From contig NZ_BATI01000033.1 of assembly GCF_000467105.1 (NCBI RefSeq), positions 22,699 through 86,698 of the forward strand: a stretch of DNA of 64,000 nucleotides. Direction: 5' to 3'. Position numbers and translations under genes: made by a program. The notes beneath the pieces are model-generated. The model did no database searches and was not told the DNA's origin. It was given only the letters and a program-made list of their open reading frames with translations. This document shows positions 32,303-41,197 of the stretch, piece after piece. The DNA comes from Aquipseudomonas alcaligenes NBRC 14159 (GTDB lineage: Bacteria > Pseudomonadota > Gammaproteobacteria > Pseudomonadales > Pseudomonadaceae). The stretch's first letter is position 1. Every line of letters begins with the position of its first letter.

Positions 32303-32328
32303 CAAGGCCCGCCAAATGGCGGGCCTTG
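32303..32328. terminator. Intrinsic terminator between tatD-like and chemoreceptor genes
   Basis: CAAGGCCCGCC/GGCGGGCCTTG stem with AAAT loop, between convergent genes. T-rich sequence follows weakly on either side; probably bidirectional. Confidence 0.7.
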
Positions 32329-32346
32329 CACATTGCACAGGACTTA

Positions 32347-34377
32347 TCAGACGCGGAAGGCGCTGATCAGCTCCTTGAGCCGCGCGACCTGATCGGACAG
32401 CTGGCGGCTGGCCTGTTCGGTCTGCACTGCGCCTTCGGCGGTGCGCTCGCCGGCCTGGTTGATCTCGACGATATTCATGTCGATATCGTGGGCCACGGCG
32501 GTCTGCTGCTCGGCAGCGGCGGCGATCTGCTGGTTCTGGTCGACGATCATGCCGACCGCGCCGAGGATGTTCTCCAGCGCCTGCTGCACCTGGGCCGACT
32601 GGTTGACGGTGCTCTCCACCATCTGGTGGCTGCCGTTCATGGCGGTCACAGTGGCGCCCACACCATTCTGCAGGCGACCGATCATCTGCTCGATCTCCTC
32701 GGTGGACTGGTGGGTACGCTTGGCCAGGTTGCGCACCTCATCGGCCACCACGGCGAAGCCACGGCCCTGCTCGCCGGCACGCGCGGCCTCGATGGCAGCG
32801 TTGAGCGCCAGCAGGTTGGTCTGCCCGGCGATGCCCTTGATCACGTCCAGCACCTGGCTGATGGAGGCGCTGTCGGCAGCGAGCTGATTGATCACGCCGA
32901 CCGACTGGTCGATCTCGCTGGCCAGACGCTGGATGCTGCCGACCTGCGACTCGACCATGGCGCGCCCGCTGACCGTCTCGTCGTTGACGCTCTGCGCACT
33001 GCTCACCGCCGCGGCAGCGCTGCGCGCGACTTCCTGGGCAGTGGCGGACATCTCGTTCATCGCCGTGGCGACCTGCTCGATCTGACCGCGCTGAGCGGTC
33101 ACGGCCTGGCTGCTCTCGCCGGAGACCAGCTCGACGCGATCGGCCTGGCGCTCTACCTCGACCACGGTCTGGCCGACCAGGTCGATCAGGTCGCGAATCT
33201 TCGCCACGGTGCCGTTGAAGACTTCGCCCAGCTCGCCCAGCTCGTCCTGGCTACGCACATTGACGCGCACCGTCATGTCGCCGGCGGCCACCTGATTGAG
33301 GGTGCTGCCGAAGCCCTTGAGGGTGGCGCGGGTGGAGACGTAGAAAGCGCCGTAGAGATAGCCGATGGCCAGGAACACCGACACCAGCGCCACCACCAGC
33401 AGTACCATCTGCGTACGCTTGCCTTCCAGACGCTGGCTCAGCTCGTGATCGAGGAAGCCGAGCATCTGGTCGTTGAAGGTGTAGGTCTTGTCGATGGCGG
33501 CGCTGAGCTGGTCGAAGAAGCCCTGCCAAGGCGCGTCCAGGGTGTCGGCCATGAGCAGCTGCTCTTCCAGCACACCGCTGATTTCCATCAGCGAGGCACG
33601 GCTGGCCTCGGCTGCCGTGCTCAGCTCATTGCGTGCACGCGCGTTGCCATCCAGCGCACTCTGCAGCTTGAAACCGTACTCGGCGTGCAGTTGCTCCAGC
33701 TGGGCCAGCATCTCGTCGAGCTTGGTGCTGTCGGAAGAGCCGAGAATGCCCTGGCCGAGCGAGTAGGAACCCAGCGCACGCCCCTTGCTCAGCGCCTCGG
33801 TCACCGGCGGCGTGGCAGTGGTCAGCAGCTCGGCCATCTGCCGCACGGTCAGGTCGCTGTCCTGACTGAGGCCGGACTGGCTGGCAACGAACTTGATGAA
33901 GACCTCGGCATTGTCCAGCGCCTTGACCACCAGACCGGCCTTGCTGCGCAGCGACGACTCGGCGGCAACCGCGTCCAGGGCCGTCTTGATGGCATCACGC
34001 TGGGCGTTGAACTCCTCGATCTTCTGCGCGTCATCGCTGGGCGAGGTCAAGGCGTCGAGGGTCTCGGAGATGCTTTTCTCCAGAGGTGCAATCAGTGCCG
34101 CAAGCTTGTCCGCCTCGCCGGACTGGCCGAGCACCGCATTGATCTCGTAGAGATCGTTCAGGCGCTCCAGCTCCTGCCGCATCTTCTGGCTCTGCTTGAG
34201 CAATTCCAGGCTCTGCAGCTCGGTTCGGGTATCGACGAAGGCGTCGTAGGATTCGCGCACCAAGTAGTAGTTGGTGACCAGCATGGGCAGGAAGAACAGC
34301 ACGCTGATCAGGCTGAACTTCATGCCGAAGCTCAGGCGGTTCATCAGCGCGATGGCAGGGTACAACACGCTATTCAC
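32347..34377 (-). CDS. Methyl-accepting chemotaxis protein
   Basis: 676 residues from a GTG at 34377 with AGGAG 7 nt upstream. TM1 is about 20-40, a ~300-residue helical periplasmic sensor follows, TM2 (VLLVVALVSVFLAIGYLYGAF) is near 340-360, then a HAMP domain and the cytoplasmic signalling hairpin. The highly conserved tip is visible (EAARAGEQGRGFAVVADEV, then RNLAKRTHQSTEEIEQMI). No C-terminal CheR-binding pentapeptide is present (ends LISAFRV). It should form trimers of dimers at the pole and control CheA. The ligand is unknown. Confidence 0.94.
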   Translation of the reverse strand: MNSVLYPAIALMNRLSFGMKFSLISVLFFLPMLVTNYYLVRESYDAFVDTRTELQSLELLKQSQKMRQELERLNDLYEINAVLGQSGEADKLAALIAPLEKSISETLDALTSPSDDAQKIEEFNAQRDAIKTALDAVAAESSLRSKAGLVVKALDNAEVFIKFVASQSGLSQDSDLTVRQMAELLTTATPPVTEALSKGRALGSYSLGQGILGSSDSTKLDEMLAQLEQLHAEYGFKLQSALDGNARARNELSTAAEASRASLMEISGVLEEQLLMADTLDAPWQGFFDQLSAAIDKTYTFNDQMLGFLDHELSQRLEGKRTQMVLLVVALVSVFLAIGYLYGAFYVSTRATLKGFGSTLNQVAAGDMTVRVNVRSQDELGELGEVFNGTVAKIRDLIDLVGQTVVEVERQADRVELVSGESSQAVTAQRGQIEQVATAMNEMSATAQEVARSAAAAVSSAQSVNDETVSGRAMVESQVGSIQRLASEIDQSVGVINQLAADSASISQVLDVIKGIAGQTNLLALNAAIEAARAGEQGRGFAVVADEVRNLAKRTHQSTEEIEQMIGRLQNGVGATVTAMNGSHQMVESTVNQSAQVQQALENILGAVGMIVDQNQQIAAAAEQQTAVAHDIDMNIVEINQAGERTAEGAVQTEQASRQLSDQVARLKELISAFRV

Positions 34378-34552
34378 TAGACGTCTCCTGTTGCCATTAT
34401 TGTTGTATGCCAGCCGGGAGAAGGCTGGTCGCTTGAACGGCAAGGTGTCGAGGCTTTCTGAATTCTAGCGGGGCTGGCCATTTGCCAGGCGCAGCTCCCC
34501 CACCACTTGTATACCGGATATCGGCGCCGGTCTGTGTAACTTAAGGTTAAGA

Positions 34553-35446
34553 ATGCGCATGTCTCTTCGCTTCGGCATTGATCTGGGTGGTACCAAGACG
34601 GAAATCATCGCCCTGCAGGGTTCCGACGAGCGGCTACGCCGTCGCCTCCCCACTCCGCAGGGCGACTACCCGGCCACCCTGCAGACCATCGTCAGTCTAG
34701 TGCGCGAAGCCGAAGCGCAACTGGGTAGCTGCGGCAGCGTCGGGGTCGGTATTCCCGGCACCCGCTCGCCGGACCACGGGCTAATCAAGAATGCCAACTC
34801 CACCTGCCTGATCGGCGAGGACCTGCAAGGCGACCTGGAGCGCCTGCTGGAGAGGCCGGTGCGCCTGGCCAACGACGCCGACTGTTTCACCCTGTCCGAG
34901 GCCAGTGATGGCGCTGGCGCCGGTGCCGACAACGTCTTCGGGGTGATTCTGGGTACTGGCGTCGGCGGCGGCATCGCCATCCACGGCCGACTGCTGAGCG
35001 GCCCCAACGCCATCGCCGGCGAGTGGGGGCACAATGCGCTGCCCTGGCGCAGTACCGCCGACGGCCCGACCAGGCGCTGCTACTGCGGCCTGGACGACTG
35101 CATCGAGACCTTTCTCAGCGGCCCCGGCTGGGCCGCCCGCAGCGACCTGGGGCTGAACGCCCGCGAGCTGGTGGCCGCCGCCGAGCGCGGCGAGCCCGCG
35201 GCCACTGAGGCGCTGGCGCGCTACTGCGAGCAGCTAGCGCGGGCGCTGGCCTCGGTGATCAACATCCTCGACCCGCAGGTGATAGTGCTGGGCGGCGGCC
35301 TGTCCAACATCCCGGCGCTGTACCACGAGGTACCGCCGCTGCTGGTGCGCCATGTGTTCTCGGATCAGGTCAACACCCGCCTGGTCCAGGCCCGCCACGG
35401 CGACTCCAGCGGCGTACGCGGCGCCGCCTGGCTATGGCCCGAGTAA
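34553..35446 (+). CDS. ROK-family sugar kinase (fructokinase/N-acetylglucosamine kinase-like)
   Basis: 297 residues. ATP-binding FGIDLGGTKTEI at the N-terminus, sugar-binding ANDADCFTLSEA, GVILGTGVGGGIAIHG, and the ROK zinc motif with EWGHN and CYCGLDDCIETF are all seen. It phosphorylates a hexose or amino sugar in the cytoplasm. Neighbouring ampD/ampE deal with cell-wall recycling, so N-acetylglucosamine kinase (NagK-like) is a reasonable possibility, but fructokinase is not excluded. ATG 34553 or 34559 may be used. It is convergent with ampE, with no gap. Confidence 0.88.
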   Translation: MRMSLRFGIDLGGTKTEIIALQGSDERLRRRLPTPQGDYPATLQTIVSLVREAEAQLGSCGSVGVGIPGTRSPDHGLIKNANSTCLIGEDLQGDLERLLERPVRLANDADCFTLSEASDGAGAGADNVFGVILGTGVGGGIAIHGRLLSGPNAIAGEWGHNALPWRSTADGPTRRCYCGLDDCIETFLSGPGWAARSDLGLNARELVAAAERGEPAATEALARYCEQLARALASVINILDPQVIVLGGGLSNIPALYHEVPPLLVRHVFSDQVNTRLVQARHGDSSGVRGAAWLWPE

Positions 35447-36268
35447 CTAGAGCAGCAGGATCCACACGGCGAAGGCGGCGTACCAGAGTACGGCGGCACG
35501 GATCAGCAGCTGCCACAGCTCGTCGAGGCTGGCGACACCGGGCTCGCCGGGCTGAGCCTCACTCAGCTCGGCAGCGGCGACACCGGCACGGGCCACCAGT
35601 TGCGCAGCAGGGATGTCCCAGGCCAGCAGGTCATGCAGCACGGCATGGCTGACGGCAGAGAAATTGCCGACCAGGGCAAAACTGGCCGCCAGCACCCGCA
35701 CCGGCAGCCAGTCCATGGCATGTCGCAGCTGCGCCGCACGCTCGGCCACTGCCGTATCGGCCGCCCGCTCGGCGGTCAGCGCCAGCAGGCGATAGGCCAG
35801 TGCCGGCAGCGGCCCGAGCAGCGCGTACCAGAAGATCACCGCGAAAAAGCCCTGGTAGGCCTGCCACAACTCGTAGGCGCGCACGCGTTCGAGCAACTCG
35901 GCCTCGGCATCGGCCACCAGCCCCAGGTCACGCTCGGCCACATGCAGGGCGGCCTGATCATCACCCCGGCGCCAGGCGTCGCGGAACGGCCCCAGGTCCG
36001 CCAGCAGGTCACCGCGCCCCAGGCTGTAGACCAGCACCAGCAGATGCACCGGCAACAACAGCCAGCCATACGCCAGCGGCTCGAGCGCGAGCACCAGCAA
36101 CCCGAGCAGGGCCACGGGCAGCAACACCGCCAGCGCCAGGGTGAACCAGGGCGAGCGCCCCGAACTGGCCGTCAGCCACTGCAGCCAGGGGCCGTCCTGC
36201 TGGATGCGCAGGCGCCCGGCGGAGAACTTCTCCACCCACAGCACCAGCAACAACACCAGAAAGTTCAT
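35447..36268 (-). CDS. ampE: AmpE, inner-membrane regulatory protein of the ampDE operon
   Basis: 273 residues with about four hydrophobic helices (first MNFLVLLLVLWVEKFSAG). Recognisable AmpE stretches are YSLGRGDLLADLGPFRDAWRRGD and the C-terminal WYAAFAVWILLL. AmpE is encoded with AmpD and has been proposed to sense or signal during beta-lactamase induction; its biochemical role is unsettled. The ATG overlaps the ampD stop by 4 bp (ATGA). Confidence 0.92.
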   Translation of the reverse strand: MNFLVLLLVLWVEKFSAGRLRIQQDGPWLQWLTASSGRSPWFTLALAVLLPVALLGLLVLALEPLAYGWLLLPVHLLVLVYSLGRGDLLADLGPFRDAWRRGDDQAALHVAERDLGLVADAEAELLERVRAYELWQAYQGFFAVIFWYALLGPLPALAYRLLALTAERAADTAVAERAAQLRHAMDWLPVRVLAASFALVGNFSAVSHAVLHDLLAWDIPAAQLVARAGVAAAELSEAQPGEPGVASLDELWQLLIRAAVLWYAAFAVWILLL

Positions 36269-36828
36269 CTTCCACTCTCCTCATGCTGCAGGGCATCGCG
36301 CAGGCGCGCCCAGTCGAAACAGGGGCCGGGATCGGTCTTGCGCCCCGGCGCAATATCGCTGTGACCACAGATGCGTTCGACACTAATCTCAGGATAGGCG
36401 CACAGCAACGCACGGGTCAGCTCGGTCAAGGCCCGGTATTGAGCATCCTCGAATGGCAGCTCGTCGGTGCCTTCCAGTTCGATACCGATGGAGAAATCAT
36501 TGCAGTTCTCCCGCTCGCCGAAGCGCGATACCCCGGCGTGCCAGGCTCGCTGGTTGCACGACACGAACTGGATCACGCCGCCATCGCGCTCGATAAGGAA
36601 ATGCGCGGACACGGTCAGCTGGGCGATACCGGCGAAGTAGGGATGCTCGTCCACCGGCAACTGGTTCTGGAAGAACTGCTGCACCTTGCCGGTCCCGAAC
36701 TGCCCCGGCGGCAGACTGATGTTGTGCAGCACCAGCAGGGACACCTCCCCCTGCGGGCGCTCGTTGAAATTCGGCGAGGGGCAGTGACGAACGCCGTCAC
36801 ACCAGCCGCTGGCAGGGTCCAGCCGCAT
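36265..36828 (-). CDS. ampD: 1,6-anhydro-N-acetylmuramoyl-L-alanine amidase AmpD
   Basis: 187 residues; a cytoplasmic zinc amidase that cleaves anhydromuropeptides in cell-wall recycling. By doing so it lowers the inducer of AmpR-controlled ampC; loss of AmpD causes beta-lactamase derepression. Zinc ligands correspond to H35 (LLVLHNISLP), H156 and D166 (GHSDIAPGRKTDPG). Length and motifs are standard, so it should be active. It is first gene of the ampD-ampE pair. Confidence 0.96.
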   Translation of the reverse strand: MRLDPASGWCDGVRHCPSPNFNERPQGEVSLLVLHNISLPPGQFGTGKVQQFFQNQLPVDEHPYFAGIAQLTVSAHFLIERDGGVIQFVSCNQRAWHAGVSRFGERENCNDFSIGIELEGTDELPFEDAQYRALTELTRALLCAYPEISVERICGHSDIAPGRKTDPGPCFDWARLRDALQHEESGR

Positions 36829-36877
36829 AAGGGCTCCTTAATGACTGGCCGCCACTCTAGCAGAAGTGCGCTAACGA

Positions 36878-36904
36878 AAACGCCCGGCACAGGGCCGGGC
36901 GTTT
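36878..36904 (-). terminator. Terminator of the DUF1631 gene
   Basis: AAACGCCCGG/CCGGGCGTTT stem with 7-nt loop. On the minus strand it is followed by a T-rich run and lies 16 bp after the stop of the DUF1631 gene. Confidence 0.85.
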
Positions 36905-36919
36905 GCAGCCAACAGCGCC

Positions 36920-39271
36920 TCAGGCGCCCTTGAGCTTGCGCAGGTTGCCGATCACCGACTCCAGAGCACGATCGAACAGCAGGGCATCATCGAGCAGGCG
37001 AATGGCACCACGGCGGAACTCCACGGCCAGGCCCATGCGGGTCTTCTCCATCACCTTCATGCCGGTGCGGTTGACGAAGATGTACTTGCCGGTCGGCTTG
37101 ATAATGGCCGCCAGCTTGCCGCGCAGCTTGTGCTCCTCGTCTTCCTGGATTTCCACCCAGCTGCCGACACGCAGCTCGTCCACTTTCTGCAGCGCCTCAT
37201 CATCGTCTGGCAGGCTGGCTTCCGGCTCCTGCTGGCGATTCTCGCCGGGCGCCAACAAGACGATCTCCTCGACCACCTCGACCATGGCAGGTGCTTCGAC
37301 AATCTCTTCCAGCTCCTGCGGCGGCAGCTCCAGCAAGGGCCCCGCGCCCAACTCGACGACGCTGTCGGACTGCACCTCGGCGGCGCCGCTGTCGACCTCG
37401 CTCGGCGGCACGGGCTGAGGCTCGGCGACCTCGCGCTTGAAGCGCTGGAAGGCCTGCACATGCACGCTCTCCAGCTTGCTGAAGAACTCGCTGGTGACGA
37501 AGGGGTCGATGGCCGCACTCGCGAGGCCGTCGCGCAACGACTTGAGCAGGCTCGGCACCAGCTCCAGCAGGCGCAGGCGGTCTTCCGGCGACTCGTGGGG
37601 CTCGACGCTCCAGATCAGGTCGTCCATCACCGCCAGGGCGGATACCCACTCGGCAGATTCGGCACCATGCTTCAGGCAGGTCAGCTGCAGCACCTTGCTC
37701 CAGCCTTCCTGCAGCAGGCGCACCACCACCTCGGGCAGGACCTTGCCGAGCAGACGCGAGTTCAGCGCCTGTTCGACCTGCTGGCGCGCCAGCTCGGCCT
37801 TAGCGCGGCCCTCCTCGGCGTCACGGGTGCGCTGCTCAAGCAGCTCGCTGCGGCGCTTCTCGTCGCCGGTGAAGGCAATGAACTCGGCGAGCACGTCGGA
37901 GAAGATCGCGGGGTCGTCGGTGAAATCGTTGAGCAGACGCTGCACAACCTGCTCGATGCGCTGGTACAAGGCATCGCGCTGCTCGTCACCCTGGGCATTC
38001 CAACCCAGTGCGGCAGTCGCAATCTCGTTGAGCAGGCGGCGGGCCGGGTGACTGCCGCGGCTGAAGAAGGTCTTGTCCAGCACTGCGACCTTGAGCATCG
38101 GGATCTGCAGACGGCCAATCAGGGCCTTGAGCGAATCCGGCAGGGTACGATCGTCGAGGATGAACTCGAACAACATGGCCACCAGATTGATCACATCCTC
38201 ATCGACTTCGCCCACCACCCGGGCCTTGCCGCTCTTGGCACTGACGCGAGTCAGCAGGCCTTCGAGCTGGTTGCGCAGGTCATAGTCGTCGCTGGCCTGC
38301 TGGCCGCCCACCGGGAAATGCTGCTGCAGGTGCGACAGCAGGCGCATAAGGTCGTTACTGGAAATCGGCACGGCATCGGCAGGAATCTCGCGCCGCGGCA
38401 ACACGGCACTGCCACGCACCTGCGACAGCAGTTCCTGCAGGGCACCAAAGACTTCCTGAACGCCCTCGTCGGCGTAACCAGCTGAGGCGGCGCCCCTCGA
38501 CTCGGCGCCTTCCTCACGTGCAGTACGCGCAGCGCCAGCCGGCGACCGGCCCGGCTGGCGACGGACCGGCGGTGCGGACTTCAGCTCCGGCAGCACGCCG
38601 GCCTCGACCAACTGTTGGTTGGCATCGGCATAAAGCTGATCGAGATCGCCCAGCACGTGTTTTTCGAAAAGCTTGAGGATGATCAGTTTGACGCGGATCT
38701 CCACCCCGAGCCCCTCGCAGGCGGCGAGGAACTGCTCGCAGAGCAGCCGTGGCCCCAGCGGGTTGGTTTTATCGTCGAGCTTCTTGCTGATCACCGCATT
38801 GAGGCGGGTCGTGAGGTGGCCGAGGGCAGTGCCATCACGACTTAGTACGCGGGAAACCATGGCATCGAGAGCCACCGATTCTTCCAGTACATCATCCTGA
38901 ACCAAGGAAAGGTTCTCGAAGGACACATTTCCGAGCTGCGGTGCCGGAACACCTATTTCGTACTGATTCAGCGTGGCAAAGCTCTCGAAGACTCGCTGCA
39001 GGAAGCCTCGCTCGATGGTTTTGCGCTTCAGGCGCAGATCACGCATCGCCTCGAAAAAGGCATTCTGCTCGGCATTGCTGGCAGCACGATCAGCCATTTC
39101 GAAGAGTGTGTCGTCGGCGTTATCAAACAGCCCCTGAAGACTCAGCTTCAGCTGCTGCGCAGCCTTGTCACGTACCTGAATGAGGGCCACGGGAAGCCTT
39201 CCTGCTGGTGAAGTAGGCGATTGCTCGGGCGCCACCTTGCTCAGGTGCACCACTTTCGCGTCGGTCTTCAT
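36920..39271 (-). CDS. DUF1631 family protein, paralogue 1
   Basis: 783 residues, cytoplasmic, no membrane segment. The N-terminal part is helical with FDNADDTLFEMADRAASNAEQNAFFEAMRDLR-type sequence (quoted in part: ADDTLFEMADRAASNAEQ). A charged low-complexity linker follows (about 230-285, and again about 600-690). The C-terminal ~85 residues look like a small beta domain (VGSWVEIQEDEEHKLRGKL; KYIFVNRTGMKVMEK). The family has no established activity; some database entries carry a misleading thymidine-phosphorylase label. It lies between ampD and nadC, as recalled in P. aeruginosa. A clear paralogue is at 51179-53548. The C-terminal domain is PilZ-like in predicted strands, but this is inference. 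Confidence 0.85.
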   Translation of the reverse strand: MKTDAKVVHLSKVAPEQSPTSPAGRLPVALIQVRDKAAQQLKLSLQGLFDNADDTLFEMADRAASNAEQNAFFEAMRDLRLKRKTIERGFLQRVFESFATLNQYEIGVPAPQLGNVSFENLSLVQDDVLEESVALDAMVSRVLSRDGTALGHLTTRLNAVISKKLDDKTNPLGPRLLCEQFLAACEGLGVEIRVKLIILKLFEKHVLGDLDQLYADANQQLVEAGVLPELKSAPPVRRQPGRSPAGAARTAREEGAESRGAASAGYADEGVQEVFGALQELLSQVRGSAVLPRREIPADAVPISSNDLMRLLSHLQQHFPVGGQQASDDYDLRNQLEGLLTRVSAKSGKARVVGEVDEDVINLVAMLFEFILDDRTLPDSLKALIGRLQIPMLKVAVLDKTFFSRGSHPARRLLNEIATAALGWNAQGDEQRDALYQRIEQVVQRLLNDFTDDPAIFSDVLAEFIAFTGDEKRRSELLEQRTRDAEEGRAKAELARQQVEQALNSRLLGKVLPEVVVRLLQEGWSKVLQLTCLKHGAESAEWVSALAVMDDLIWSVEPHESPEDRLRLLELVPSLLKSLRDGLASAAIDPFVTSEFFSKLESVHVQAFQRFKREVAEPQPVPPSEVDSGAAEVQSDSVVELGAGPLLELPPQELEEIVEAPAMVEVVEEIVLLAPGENRQQEPEASLPDDDEALQKVDELRVGSWVEIQEDEEHKLRGKLAAIIKPTGKYIFVNRTGMKVMEKTRMGLAVEFRRGAIRLLDDALLFDRALESVIGNLRKLKGA

Positions 39272-39380
39272 TGCGAGTCTCCCGCAGGCTGCCAGATCAG
39301 AACAGGCCTGCTAAACGATCAGCTGGGCATCACCCAAAAACGTCAAATAGATGGCGCCAAAAATCGCAGCCACCCTCAGT

Positions 39381-39416
39381 ATAGGGGGATGCGAAGCATG
39401 ACCAAATACCCCCTAT
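39381..39416. promoter_or_regulatory. ATAGGGGG/CCCCCTAT dyad in the DUF1631-nadC intergenic region
   Basis: A perfect 8-bp inverted repeat separated by 20 bp, with a smaller ATGC/GCAT hairpin inside it. It sits about 110 bp upstream of the divergent DUF1631 start and 160 bp before nadC. It may be an operator or part of a promoter region; no matching regulator is recognised. Confidence 0.35.
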
Positions 39417-39521
39417 CGCAGACATGACTCAGATCACAGAGCGGGGAGATCAAGGTTACGAACGGTCACTCGCAGCGGCCGAGCTGCTCATTCTAGGGTC
39501 TAGTCGATTCGCCCGACGACG

Positions 39522-39550
39522 CTGCACCAGCCGTCGGCTATCCCTATAAT
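39522..39550 (+). promoter_or_regulatory. Probable sigma-70 promoter of nadC
   Basis: A perfect TATAAT at 39545-39550 lies 27 bp before the nadC ATG. The -35 region 17 bp upstream (around 39522-39527) is weak. The transcript would begin near 39557 with a short leader containing GGAGG. Confidence 0.55.
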
Positions 39551-39576
39551 CGCGCCACTAGCATGCGGAGGCCACG

Positions 39577-40425
39577 ATGCCCAACCTGACCCTCGCCGAA
39601 CTCGGCGCCGAAATCGAAGCCAACGCACGTCGCGCCCTGAGCGAAGACATTGGCAGCGGCGATATCACCGCCCAACTGATACCTGAAGAACGCCTGGCCC
39701 AGGCCCGCGTGATCACCCGTGACGCCGCCGTTATCTGTGGCAGCGCCTGGGTCGATGCGGTATTCCGCCAGCTCGATCCGCGCGTGGCCGTGCATTGGCA
39801 GGTCGCCGATGGCGAAAGGGTCGCCCCCAACCAGACCCTCTTCAACCTCGAAGGCCCGGCTCGCGCCCTGCTCAGCGGCGAACGCAGCGCCCTGAACTTC
39901 CTGCAGACCCTTTCGGCCGTCGCCACCCGCTGCCGCCATTTTGCCGACCTGGTCGAAGGCACCGGGGTGAAGCTGCTCGATACCCGCAAGACCCTGCCCG
40001 GCCTGCGACTGGCGCAGAAATATGCCGTCACCCAAGGCGGCTGCCACAACCATCGCATAGGCCTGTATGACGCATTCCTGATCAAGGAAAACCATATCGC
40101 CGCCTGCGGCGGTATCGCCCAGGCCATCAGCGTCGCCCACGGCATCGCCCCCGGCAAGCCGGTGGAGGTTGAAGTGGAAAGTCTGGATGAACTGCAGCAG
40201 GCGCTGGAAGCCGGGGCCGATATCGTCATGCTCGACGAACTCAGCCTGGAAGACATGCGCACCGCGGTAAGACTCACCGCCGGCCGCGCCAAGCTAGAAG
40301 CATCAGGCGGCATCAACGAAACGACCCTGCGCACGATTGCGGAGACCGGCGTTGACTACATCTCCATCGGCAGCCTGACCAAGGACATCAAGGCAGTCGA
40401 CTTATCAATGAGACTGCGCTTGTAA
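39577..40425 (+). CDS. nadC: Nicotinate-nucleotide pyrophosphorylase (quinolinate phosphoribosyltransferase)
   Basis: 282 residues; converts quinolinate and PRPP to nicotinate mononucleotide in NAD synthesis. Motifs LDTRKTLPGLRLAQKYAV, GGCHNHRIGLYDAFLIKENH, VEVESLDELQQAL and EASGGINETTLRTIAETGVD are characteristic of the type II phosphoribosyltransferase family. GGAGG lies 6 nt before the ATG. The surrounding order (DUF1631, nadC, pilA) is conserved with P. aeruginosa as remembered. Confidence 0.97.
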   Translation: MPNLTLAELGAEIEANARRALSEDIGSGDITAQLIPEERLAQARVITRDAAVICGSAWVDAVFRQLDPRVAVHWQVADGERVAPNQTLFNLEGPARALLSGERSALNFLQTLSAVATRCRHFADLVEGTGVKLLDTRKTLPGLRLAQKYAVTQGGCHNHRIGLYDAFLIKENHIAACGGIAQAISVAHGIAPGKPVEVEVESLDELQQALEAGADIVMLDELSLEDMRTAVRLTAGRAKLEASGGINETTLRTIAETGVDYISIGSLTKDIKAVDLSMRLRL

Positions 40426-40797
40426 ACACACAAAAAACACAAAGCCTCGCGCATCGCGGGACAATTTTTTGAAATGATGCAAAAAAAGATCGACCCAGGC
40501 CTTCAAATTAAAAAAGCACTGGGCTATCTATGAATACCCCATCAAAAATGTGGAAGGGGAGAAGGGAAGGAAAAGCAGCCACCACCCAAAAATCATGACC
40601 AATAGCAAACTAAATACAGGCAATCTTCAGGGGCATCCTTAACAGAAACCACCATTACTCCCAACCAAACTCGAATCCTATAGATCCAAGTTAGAATCTA
40701 AAATCCGAACGAAGTAAAGAATAAGCCCCAGCAAAACACAAACCCCAAGAAACCAAACAAACAAGACCCCGAACAAGCCGGGGTCTTGGCCAAAATG
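40426..40797. other. AT-rich, gene-free region between nadC and pilA
   Basis: About 370 bp with many A runs, clearly lower in GC than the window average, and no open frame of note on either strand. The only defined feature is the pilA terminator at its right end. In several pseudomonads this spot between nadC and pilA holds accessory pilin-modification genes or a tRNA; neither is present here. Confidence 0.7.
40762..40788 (-). terminator. Terminator of pilA
   Basis: CAAGACCCC/GGGGTCTTG stem with a 9-nt loop. On the minus strand it is followed by TTGTTTGTTTGG. It lies 9 bp after the pilA stop codon. Confidence 0.88.
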
Positions 40798-41151
40798 TTA
40801 GCGACTGCAGGTAGTGGTAGTCCAATCGCAAGTAATAGTAGTTGGGGCGGCATCACGAGCAGTGAAGGTCGCATTACCAGTCAGAGCGGCAATAGTAGTA
40901 GGGTTCTGGTTGGTTGCAGCGGAGCAGGCAGTGTTCGCGCTCGCGGTGTAGTCGGAGAGAGTTGTACCACCAATAACTGCGGCAGCGCGAGCCTTAGTGT
41001 GAGCAGAAGCCTCACCCAAGCACGCATTAGTACGACCGCGGTTGACGTAATCCTGATAAGCAGGCAGGGCGATGGCGGCCAGGATGCCAATGATAGCAAC
41101 AACAATCATCAGCTCGATCAGGGTGAAGCCTTTTTGCATTTGAGATTTCAT
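40798..41151 (-). CDS. pilA: Type IV major pilin PilA (unusually short)
   Basis: 117-residue prepilin. The leader MKSQMQKG is followed by FTLIELMIVVAIIGILAAIA, the type IVa signal; cleavage after G8 leaves F9 as residue 1 and E13 as the conserved Glu5. The mature chain is only 109 residues, against roughly 140-150 for P. aeruginosa pilins. Cysteines are at 44, 76, 108 and 115; the last two would close a C-terminal disulphide loop with just six residues inside. GGGAG lies before the ATG, and a sigma-54 promoter lies about 50 bp upstream. It is divergent from pilB as in other pseudomonads. The composition is richer in Thr/Ala/Asn and lower in GC than neighbours, suggesting exchange at this locus. 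Confidence 0.95.
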   Translation of the reverse strand: MKSQMQKGFTLIELMIVVAIIGILAAIALPAYQDYVNRGRTNACLGEASAHTKARAAAVIGGTTLSDYTASANTACSAATNQNPTTIAALTGNATFTARDAAPTTITCDWTTTTCSR

Positions 41152-41197
41152 AATAGTCTCCCTTGGGATGTGATTAGGCAAATGCCTATTGCTGATC

